Shown here piece after piece: positions 1 to 5,597 of a DNA stretch of 10,954 nucleotides. Below the pieces are notes generated by a model. The model was given only the letters and a program-made list of their open reading frames with translations, did not search any database and was not told the DNA's origin. The stretch is from the NCBI GenBank assembly GCA_016178435.1, contig JACOTK010000201.1:1-10954 (forward strand). Reading direction: 5' to 3'. A program made the translations under genes and the position numbers. Numbering within the stretch: the first letter of the stretch is position 1; each line of letters opens with the position of its first letter. Source of the stretch: Actinomycetota bacterium. Its GTDB lineage: Bacteria; Actinomycetota; Acidimicrobiia; Acidimicrobiales; CADCSY01.

Positions 1-25
1 ACCGGGCAGCAGCATGCTGCCCGGT
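1..25 (+). promoter_or_regulatory. Perfect hairpin at the window start, upstream of pnp
   Basis: Bases 1-11 are perfectly complementary to 15-25 (11 bp stem, apical triplet GCA). No T-run follows, so it is not a textbook intrinsic terminator. It could close the transcript of the gene left of the window (rpsO is the usual neighbour) or be part of the pnp leader. It lies one base from the next hairpin, so the two stems could stack. Confidence 0.7.
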
Positions 26-26
26 T

Positions 27-48
27 GCGCGTCTTGCACAAGACGCGC
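27..48 (+). promoter_or_regulatory. Second leader hairpin upstream of pnp
   Basis: Bases 27-35 (GCGCGTCTT) pair perfectly with 40-48 (AAGACGCGC) around the loop GCAC. This 9 bp stem follows the first hairpin with one unpaired T between. The pairing is read directly. The role, as a transcript-end protector, terminator or PNPase-responsive leader element, is inference. Confidence 0.7.
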
Positions 49-77
49 CAACCATGCGGCGGTCTTGGGGTCAGCTG

Positions 78-119
78 CCAGTCGAAGTGGTCCCGGAGTT
101 CCGGGAGTTCATCGACTGG
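78..119 (+). promoter_or_regulatory. Two-tier stem-loop in the pnp leader
   Basis: An outer 8 bp stem (78-85 CCAGTCGA with 112-119 TCGACTGG) encloses an inner stem (91-97 TCCCGGA with 100-106 TCCGGGA). A symmetric 5 x 5 internal loop separates them. The element ends 25 bases before the pnp Shine-Dalgarno sequence. In Escherichia coli the pnp leader contains a long stem cut by RNase III that mediates autoregulation by PNPase. An equivalent role here is inferred only from position and shape. Confidence 0.55.
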
Positions 120-144
120 GAACTGGCCGGCCGCCGCTCAACCG

Positions 145-151
145 AAAGGAG
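145..151 (+). promoter_or_regulatory. Ribosome binding site of pnp
   Basis: AAAGGAG lies five bases before the ATG at 157 and decides the start. The same frame stays open upstream to position 25, but the extra residues would cover the leader hairpins and have no PNPase homology. Confidence 0.85.
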
Positions 152-156
152 CGAGC

Positions 157-2568
157 ATGGCTGAGCCCATTGCCGTCTCATGTCCTATTTCCGGGACCGA
201 GAAGAGCCTGTCATTCGAGACGGGCAAACTTGCCCAGCAATCACAAGGCGCCGTTGTCGCCACGATTGGCAACACCGCAGCGTTGGTCACGGCCAATGCT
301 GCCAAGTCGGTTCGTGAGGGAATGGATTTCTTCCCCCTCACGGTCGACGTCGAAGAGCGCATGTATGCAGCGGGTAAGATCCCGGGCTCGTTCTTCCGCC
401 GTGAGGGTCGTCCCACCGACAACGCCATCCTGACGTGTCGGTTGATCGACCGACCACTTCGTCCCAGCTTCGCCGAGGGTTTTCGCAACGAGACCCAAGT
501 CGTCGCCACCATCCTGGGAGCCGATCTGGAGAACCCCCACGATGTTCTGGCCATCAACGGCGCTTCGGCGGCGCTGATGCTGTCGGGCATCCCGTTCCAG
601 GGGCCCATCGGCGCCGTGCGTCTGGCTCGGAGCATCGAGGGCACGTGGATTCCCCATCCCACGTACCAGGAGGGCGACGAGTCCACCTTCGAGTTGGTGG
701 TTGCCGGTCGTGAGATCGACGGCGACGTCGCGATCATGATGGTCGAGGCCGGTGGCACCGAGCGCGCCTGGGAGTACTACGAGGACGGCGCCCCCAAGGT
801 GACCGAAGAGGTCATCGCCGATGGTCTCGAGGCCGCCAAGACATGGATTCGCGAGTCGATCGAGCTGCAACGCCAACTGGTCGACAAGGCCGGCGTCCGG
901 CCGGCGCTGAGCTTCGTTCCCCAGCTCGACTACGCCGCCGACGTTTATGCCGAGGTCGAGGCGATGACGGGCCCGACGTTGTCGGTCGCCATGGCGATGG
1001 TCGACAAGACCGAGCGCAACGCAGCCGTCGATCAGATCGCCTCGACCGCGGTCGCCGATCTCAGCGAGAGGTTCGCAGGACGTGAGAGCGAGATCAAGGC
1101 CGCCGTGCGTTCGGTCACCAAGAAGGTGGTTCGCAAGCGCATCGTCGAGGAGGGCCTTCGCATCGACGGCCGTAAGGCCGGCGACCTGCGCCCGATCACT
1201 GCGGAGGTGGGCCTCATCGGCACTGCGCACGGTTCGGGCCTCTTCCAGCGAGGCGAGACCCAGGTGCTCAATGTCTGCACCCTGGGTATGCCCCGCATGG
1301 ATCAAATGCTGGACACCATCGGCACCGACGACCGTAAGCGCTACATGCACCACTACAACATGCCACCCTCCGCCAACGGCGAGACCGGCCGGGTGGGAAG
1401 TCCCAAGCGCCGGGAGATCGGCCATGGCCTGTTGGCCGAGCGCGCGCTGTTGCCCGTGGTCCCCTCCAAGGCAGAATTCCCGTATACGCTCCGACTCGTG
1501 TCCGAGGTCTTGGCCTCGAATGGCTCAACCTCGATGGCCTCGGTGTGTGCAAGCAGCCTTTCCCTCATGGATGCGGGCGTTCCCATCAAGGCCCCGGTTG
1601 CCGGTATCGCCATGGGTCTCGTGTACGCCGAGGGCGTCTACACCGCTCTCACCGACATCCTTGGTGCCGAGGACGCCTACGGCGACATGGACTTCAAGGT
1701 GGCCGGAACCGCTGATTTCGTCACCGCCCTGCAACTCGACACCAAGATCGAGGGTCTTCCGGCCGACGTGTTGGCTTCCGCTCTCCAGCAGGCCAAGGAG
1801 GCTCGTCTGGCGATTCTGGAGATCATGGATACCACGATCGCCGACCCAAGGGACGAGGTTGGCGAGCATGCGCCGAAGATCGTCAGCTTCGAGATCCCGA
1901 TCGACAAGATCGGTGAGGTCATCGGGCCCAAGGGCAAGGTCATCAACACTCTCCAGCAGGAGACCGGCGCCGACATCGCCGTCGACGACGACGGGACCGT
2001 GGGAACGGTCACCATCGGCTCCAAGGATGGCGGGGCGGTTTCCGAGGCTCGTCGTCGGATCGAGCTGATCCTCGACCCGCCCACGGCCAAGGTCGGAGCG
2101 GTCTACATGGGCAAGGTGGTCAACATCACCAAGTTCGGTGCCTTCGTGAACATCCTTCCCGGTCGGGACGGGCTGGTCCACATCTCGAAGCTCGGGAGCG
2201 GCAAGCGCATCGATCGAGTCGAGGACGTGCTCAACCTCGGTGACAGCATCGAGGTGCGAGTCGACGATGTCGATCCGCAGGGGAAGGTGTCGCTGTCGCC
2301 TGCGAGCGACGAGCCGGCCGCCGATGTCGCTGCACCTGTGGCTGAACGTGCCCGGGATCGTGCTCCGGATCGCGCCCCGGATCGCGCCCCGGCGCCAACC
2401 TCGGACGCCGGAGCGAGCGCCGACGCCAAGCCGAGCGAGCCGGTTGCGACGGCTTCGTTCGAGGATGCCTTTGACGCCGAGCTGCGGGACGAGTTCGGCG
2501 ATCTGGGGCCGGCTGCCGGCGGTGGTCGAGCATCGGGCGGCGGTCGTGGCGCCCGACGCCGCAACTGA
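157..2568 (+). CDS. pnp: Polyribonucleotide nucleotidyltransferase (PNPase)
   Basis: Phosphorolytic 3'-5' exoribonuclease that releases nucleoside diphosphates, and in reverse makes RNA tails; acts in cytoplasmic RNA turnover as a trimer. The 803-residue product has all family domains: first RNase PH domain (about 14-150, with FFRREGRP at 79-86), helical linker, second RNase PH domain (about 335-560), KH domain with GPKG at 590-593, and S1 domain (about 646-715). Catalytic residues corresponding to E. coli D486, D492 and K494 are D506, D512 and K514 in EDAYGDMDFK. After the S1 domain comes an unusual tail of roughly 88 residues: an RAPD-type repeat (733-745), an acidic segment (767-783) and a Gly/Arg-rich end. 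The ATG is fixed by a good ribosome binding site; upstream hairpins suggest leader-based control. The M16 peptidase gene follows almost at once. Identity is certain; the tail's role is unknown. Confidence 0.98.
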   Translation: MAEPIAVSCPISGTEKSLSFETGKLAQQSQGAVVATIGNTAALVTANAAKSVREGMDFFPLTVDVEERMYAAGKIPGSFFRREGRPTDNAILTCRLIDRPLRPSFAEGFRNETQVVATILGADLENPHDVLAINGASAALMLSGIPFQGPIGAVRLARSIEGTWIPHPTYQEGDESTFELVVAGREIDGDVAIMMVEAGGTERAWEYYEDGAPKVTEEVIADGLEAAKTWIRESIELQRQLVDKAGVRPALSFVPQLDYAADVYAEVEAMTGPTLSVAMAMVDKTERNAAVDQIASTAVADLSERFAGRESEIKAAVRSVTKKVVRKRIVEEGLRIDGRKAGDLRPITAEVGLIGTAHGSGLFQRGETQVLNVCTLGMPRMDQMLDTIGTDDRKRYMHHYNMPPSANGETGRVGSPKRREIGHGLLAERALLPVVPSKAEFPYTLRLVSEVLASNGSTSMASVCASSLSLMDAGVPIKAPVAGIAMGLVYAEGVYTALTDILGAEDAYGDMDFKVAGTADFVTALQLDTKIEGLPADVLASALQQAKEARLAILEIMDTTIADPRDEVGEHAPKIVSFEIPIDKIGEVIGPKGKVINTLQQETGADIAVDDDGTVGTVTIGSKDGGAVSEARRRIELILDPPTAKVGAVYMGKVVNITKFGAFVNILPGRDGLVHISKLGSGKRIDRVEDVLNLGDSIEVRVDDVDPQGKVSLSPASDEPAADVAAPVAERARDRAPDRAPDRAPAPTSDAGASADAKPSEPVATASFEDAFDAELRDEFGDLGPAAGGGRASGGGRGARRRN
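2353..2388 (+). repeat. Three 12-bp tandem units inside the pnp tail
   Basis: Units 2353-2364, 2365-2376 and 2377-2388 share the core CCGGATCGCGCC; the last two are identical and the first differs at a few bases. They encode the repeated R-A-P-D segment of the PNPase tail (about residues 733-745). The unit is a multiple of three, so copy-number change would keep the frame. Confidence 0.75.
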
Positions 2569-2585
2569 CCATTCGCACCACCCGG

Positions 2586-3839
2586 TTGCCCAGCGGCATC
2601 CGGGTGATCACCGAGAGCATCGCCCACGCCCGCTCGGTGGCCCTTGGCTACTGGGTCGGGGTTGGACGTCGCGACGAACCCGCAGCTGTTGCGGGTTCGT
2701 CGCATTTTCTCGAGCACCTGCTGTTCAAGGGTGGTGAGAAAAGGGGTGCGGCGGCGATTGCCCGGGCCGTCGACGCTCTCGGCGGCGAGATGAATGCCTT
2801 CACCACCCAGGAACACACGGCCTACTACCTGCGCCTGCCTGCACAGGCCGTCGGCTTCGGTCTCGACCTGTTGGCCGAGGTGATCTGGGAGCCGGCATTT
2901 CGCCCCCACGAGGTGGATGCCGAGCGCCAGGTCATTCTGGAGGAGATCCTGGTCGAGCTCGACACTCCCGACGATCAGGTGATGTCGGTGTTGGCAGAGA
3001 CGCTCTTTCCCGGCCATCCGCTCGGCCAGGAGGTGTTGGGAACACCGGAAACCATCGCGGCGCTCACCCCGCAGGACATCGCTGCATTCCATGAGCAGTG
3101 GTACCAGCCCATCAACGTCGTGGTTGCCGCGGCAGGCGCACTGGAGCACGAGGCGGTGGTCGAGGCCGTGGAGCGAGGGCTGGTCGCAGCGGGCAGGCGA
3201 GGCGGGGGAGCGGTTCCTCTTCGTGAGGCGCCGATCGCTGCCCCAAGGCGGGTTGGTGTGGTGCGGCGAAAGACCGAACAGGCTCATCTTGCCATCGCCC
3301 TGCCGGGGTTTGCCGGCGGCGATGATGACCGCTTTGCTCTGGCGGTGTTGAATCAGGCACTCGGTGGCGGCATGTCGAGTCGCTTGTTCCAGGTCATCCG
3401 GGAGGAACGTGGACTGGCCTACTCGGTCTATTCCTCGACCGCCGCTTATGCGGACTGCGGAGCGTTGGTGATCTATGCCGGCACCTCTCCCGGTCGCGCC
3501 GGTGAGGTGCACAGCCTCATCAGCGCCGAGCTCGAACGCTGCTCCCACGGTGGCATTGACGATGACGAGCTGGCCGTTGCGAAGGGCTACCTCGAAGGGG
3601 CGACCCTGCTCGGTCTCGAGGACCCCGGCAGTTGTATGGCGCGCATCGGTCAATCGTGCCTCGAAGGCGATGAGGTGCTGGAGACCGATGAGCTCGTGTC
3701 CCGCTTTGAGCGGGTCACCGCTGCCGATGTGAGTCGGGTGATCGACCGAGTGCTCGGAACGGGCCGGCAGTCGCTCGCCGTGGTGAGTCCGTTGGGTCGG
3801 CGCGAGGTGGAGGGGTGGCTCGCCCCCGCGGTCGAGTGA
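2586..3839 (+). CDS. M16B family zinc metallopeptidase (PepR-like); true start probably upstream of 2586
   Basis: Zinc-dependent peptidase of the pitrilysin/mitochondrial-processing-peptidase family, probably cytoplasmic; substrate unknown. Counting from the TTG at 2586 (417 residues), the inverted zinc motif HFLEH is at 40-44 and the third ligand glutamate at 119/120 in VILEEI, about 75 residues later as the family requires. The second half carries the conserved REERGLAYSVYS segment, so both M16 repeats are present at normal length. The start is doubtful: the TTG falls on the leucine of the conserved L-P-x-G-[IL]-R-V strand, so translation should begin earlier. The frame is open back to a stop at 2472-2474 but has no ATG, GTG or other TTG. 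CTG at 2565, overlapping the pnp stop, would give MTIRTTRLPSGIRVITE, a normal N-terminus. Actinobacteria usually keep this peptidase next to pnp. No signal peptide is seen. Confidence 0.93.
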   Translation: MPSGIRVITESIAHARSVALGYWVGVGRRDEPAAVAGSSHFLEHLLFKGGEKRGAAAIARAVDALGGEMNAFTTQEHTAYYLRLPAQAVGFGLDLLAEVIWEPAFRPHEVDAERQVILEEILVELDTPDDQVMSVLAETLFPGHPLGQEVLGTPETIAALTPQDIAAFHEQWYQPINVVVAAAGALEHEAVVEAVERGLVAAGRRGGGAVPLREAPIAAPRRVGVVRRKTEQAHLAIALPGFAGGDDDRFALAVLNQALGGGMSSRLFQVIREERGLAYSVYSSTAAYADCGALVIYAGTSPGRAGEVHSLISAELERCSHGGIDDDELAVAKGYLEGATLLGLEDPGSCMARIGQSCLEGDEVLETDELVSRFERVTAADVSRVIDRVLGTGRQSLAVVSPLGRREVEGWLAPAVE

Positions 3840-3861
3840 CCGAATCACCGAGTAGGCATGC

Positions 3862-3923
3862 CGGACCAGTCGAGCCACGGACCAGTCGAGCGACGGATGG
3901 ACGACGCGAGGATGGACGACGCG
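3862..3923. repeat. Two adjacent short tandem duplications
   Basis: A 16-bp unit is duplicated with one difference at 3862-3877 and 3878-3893 (core CGGACCAGTCGAGC). Immediately after, GGATGGACGACGCG occurs at 3895-3908 and again at 3910-3923 (period 15). They fill about half of the spacer between the peptidase gene and dapB. No gene is supported here. Replication slippage is the simplest origin. Confidence 0.75.
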
Positions 3924-3969
3924 CCGATGGTCGAGGACCCAAAAGTCGTCGCGTCGGGGGTCGTTCCAC

Positions 3970-3981
3970 AAGAATGCGGTT
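3970..3981 (+). promoter_or_regulatory. Possible -10 element of a leaderless dapB promoter
   Basis: AAGAAT (3970-3975) matches the -10 consensus at positions 2, 4, 5 and 6 and ends six bases before the dapB ATG. Transcription would then start at or next to the A of the start codon. No Shine-Dalgarno sequence precedes dapB, which agrees with leaderless translation, common in Actinobacteria. No convincing -35 is visible. Confidence 0.4.
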
Positions 3982-4776
3982 ATGACCATTCGAGTAGGGG
4001 TGTTCGGGGCGGCGGGACGCATGGGCCGCACGGTGTGCCAGGCGGTCGTCGAGGACCCGGAGCTGGAGCTCGTCGCAGCGGTCGATCTGCATCACGCCGG
4101 CCTTGACCTGCGTCAGGTGACGGGCATCGACCTCGACCTGAGCATCTCCTCGACGGCCGATGCGCTCGGTGATGCCGGCGCCCAGGTGGCGATCGATTTC
4201 ACCGAGGCGCACGCAGCCCGGGAGAATCTGACCTGGTGCGCAGCGAACAGCGTGCACGCCGTCGTGGGTACGACCGGGCTGAGCGACGGGGATCTCGATC
4301 GGGTTCGCAGGATTTTCCTCACGAGCAACTGCGTGGTCGCGCCCAACTTCGCGATCGGGGCCGTGCTGATGATGCGCTTTGCCGAGATGGCGGCCCCTTA
4401 CTTCGAGACGGCCGAGATCATCGAGCTCCATCACGAGGAGAAGCGCGATGCGCCGTCCGGCACGGCGCTGATGACGCTCGCCCGCATGGCCGAGGCATCA
4501 TCCGACTGGATACCGGACCCCACGACCGACCTGGTCCTCCCGGGCGCCCGAGGGGCGAAGGGCCCTGCAGGCATCCCGGTTCACTCGGTTCGCCTACGCG
4601 GCCTGGTCGCCCATCAGGAGGTCCTGCTCGGCACCACCGGCCAGTCGCTCAGCATTCGCCATGATTCCTACGACCGCAGCTCCTTCATGCCCGGGGTCCT
4701 CCTTGCGACCAAGGCGGTTGCCGATCGCCCCGGGCTGACCGTTGGCCTCGATACGCTTCTGGGCCTCCGGGATTAG
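3982..4776 (+). CDS. dapB: 4-hydroxy-tetrahydrodipicolinate reductase
   Basis: Reduces 4-hydroxy-tetrahydrodipicolinate (the DapA product) to tetrahydrodipicolinate with NAD(P)H, the second step of the diaminopimelate/lysine branch; cytoplasmic tetramer. The 264-residue product has the normal family length. Residues 9-15 (GAAGRMG) form the Rossmann dinucleotide loop, VVGTTG at 94-99 is the cofactor-side motif, and ELHHEEKRDAPSGTA at 148-162 contains the catalytic pair H150/H151 and K154, equivalent to E. coli H159/H160/K163. The ATG at 3982 gives the family N-terminus exactly (TIRVGVFGA). There is no Shine-Dalgarno sequence, and a -10-like hexamer sits six bases upstream, so the mRNA may be leaderless. 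A 142-base spacer separates it from the peptidase gene. Its stop overlaps, on the opposite strand, the stop of the DedA-like gene. Confidence 0.97.
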   Translation: MTIRVGVFGAAGRMGRTVCQAVVEDPELELVAAVDLHHAGLDLRQVTGIDLDLSISSTADALGDAGAQVAIDFTEAHAARENLTWCAANSVHAVVGTTGLSDGDLDRVRRIFLTSNCVVAPNFAIGAVLMMRFAEMAAPYFETAEIIELHHEEKRDAPSGTALMTLARMAEASSDWIPDPTTDLVLPGARGAKGPAGIPVHSVRLRGLVAHQEVLLGTTGQSLSIRHDSYDRSSFMPGVLLATKAVADRPGLTVGLDTLLGLRD

Positions 4777-5480
4777 GGCGTCGGCGATCCCTCGGCGGGC
4801 CCTTCCCCGCCGGCCTCGTCGAGCTCGTGTTCCAGCTCGTGTTCCAGCTCGGTGAGCGCCTCGATCTCGCCGGTGCCTCGGAGGTGGTCATACAGGAGCT
4901 GCAGGACGATGGCGGCGACACCGGCGATCGTGAGCTGGAGCTGGTACTCCTTGAAGAAGCCGAGCACATCCTTGAGGGGCTCCTCGAAGAGGTAGCCAAC
5001 CCAGCGAATGAGCACGAGGCGAGCGATGGTGCCGGTGATGTTGATGGTGAGGAAGGTCGCCGGCGACATGCGCTGGGCTCCGGCGAACAGACAGATGTAG
5101 TTGTTCGGCAGGACGAACAACATGGGGTACATGGCCTTGGAGAACGCCCATTCCGCCTGTTTCAGGGCTTGACCGATGCTGCCACCCCGGCGGTTCATCC
5201 AGTTGATCGCCGTATCGCCGTACCAGTAGCCGAGTAGGTAGAAGAGCGGATCCGACAGGAGCAGACGCCCGGTGCCCGCCACATAGAACGACCACGAGTC
5301 GAGTCGGCCGGAGGCGAGGATCATGTGGCGGTTGCGCGGGTCGAGGGCGATCAACAGCAGTGGGTGTTCCACGGCCAGCTTGGCGACGAACGCCTGACCG
5401 ATCTGGGCCCCGATGATCAACAGGCCGATGGGAACCAGCAACATGATGAGCCGCCGTCGGCGCCGTGCTTGGTCCTCCAC
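4773..5480 (-). CDS. DedA/VTT-like integral membrane protein
   Basis: Polytopic membrane protein of 235 residues resembling the DedA / SNARE-associated (VTT) family, whose studied members are implicated in lipid translocation and envelope homeostasis. A basic N-terminus (RRRRR, 6-10) leads into a hydrophobic segment at 11-33; more hydrophobic stretches lie near 62-86, 115-135, 141-165 and 180-198. The central part carries LLSDPLFYLLGYWYGD (74-89) and a later FAGAQRMSP-to-RWVGYLF stretch (132-165), which I recognise from actinobacterial VTT-like proteins. The C-terminus is a hydrophilic acidic tail with a repeated E-L-E-H (211-220). The GTG start has a -10-like TAACCT six bases upstream and no Shine-Dalgarno sequence, suggesting a leaderless mRNA. 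The gene converges on dapB with overlapping stops and diverges from the acyl-CoA ligase. Family assignment is probable; substrate unknown. Confidence 0.82.
   Translation of the reverse strand: MEDQARRRRRLIMLLVPIGLLIIGAQIGQAFVAKLAVEHPLLLIALDPRNRHMILASGRLDSWSFYVAGTGRLLLSDPLFYLLGYWYGDTAINWMNRRGGSIGQALKQAEWAFSKAMYPMLFVLPNNYICLFAGAQRMSPATFLTINITGTIARLVLIRWVGYLFEEPLKDVLGFFKEYQLQLTIAGVAAIVLQLLYDHLRGTGEIEALTELEHELEHELDEAGGEGPAEGSPTP
4822..4845. repeat. 12-bp tandem duplication in the tail of the DedA-like gene
   Basis: AGCTCGTGTTCC occurs twice in direct succession (4822-4833 and 4834-4845). On the minus strand it encodes the repeated E-H-E-L of the acidic C-terminal tail. In-frame slippage is the likely origin. 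Confidence 0.7.
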
Positions 5481-5486
5481 CGTCTC

Positions 5487-5492
5487 AGGTTA
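5487..5492 (-). promoter_or_regulatory. Possible -10 element of the DedA-like gene
   Basis: On the minus strand TAACCT (TAnnnT) ends six bases before the GTG start at 5480, the spacing expected for a leaderless transcript. The bases between, 5481-5486, also belong to a CGTCTCA heptamer (5481-5487) matching the core of the TetR half-sites near 7350. No -35 is recognisable. Confidence 0.35.
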
Positions 5493-5585
5493 GGCGCTCC
5501 GGGGTCACGTTGGCCCGACCCATGGGATGGAGGGCGCGGCCGTGGCTCGGCCGATAGGGTCAGGTCGTTCGAAGGGCTGAGATTC

Positions 5586-5592
5586 GAGGAGG
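5586..5592 (+). promoter_or_regulatory. Ribosome binding site of the acyl-CoA ligase
   Basis: GAGGAGG lies five bases before the ATG at 5598. It fixes this start against the much longer open frame that runs upstream to 5325 and overlaps the opposite-strand membrane-protein gene. Confidence 0.88.
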
Positions 5593-5597
5593 CTTCC

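Noticed and set aside
25..156. N-terminal extension of PNPase to a start at position 25
   Set aside because: It would translate the leader hairpins, the residues have no PNPase homology, and ATG 157 has a good ribosome binding site and the family N-terminus.
241..1425. Minus-strand open frame of 394 codons inside pnp
   Set aside because: Complement of highly conserved PNPase sequence; the translation is Gly/Asp/Leu/His-rich with no family features.
1082..2068. Plus-strand open frame of 328 codons in another frame of pnp
   Set aside because: Entirely inside pnp; the Arg/Ser/Pro-rich translation is a frame shadow.
3862..3923. CRISPR-like array
   Set aside because: The units are directly abutting duplications of 15-16 bp without spacers, two copies each.
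3902..3956. Inverted repeat CGACGCGA / TCGCGTCG upstream of dapB
   Set aside because: Only 8 bp with 39 bases between arms, in a region already biased by CG-rich duplications; no support as terminator or operator.
2103..4031. Minus-strand open frame of 642 codons opposite pnp and the M16 peptidase
   Set aside because: It lies opposite two certain genes, has low-complexity Arg/Gly/His-rich composition with no recognisable domain, and is a typical antisense shadow in high-GC DNA.
5325..5597. Extended N-terminus of the acyl-CoA ligase
   Set aside because: It overlaps the opposite-strand membrane-protein gene and its promoter region. GAGGAGG before ATG 5598 and the family N-terminus support the shorter form.
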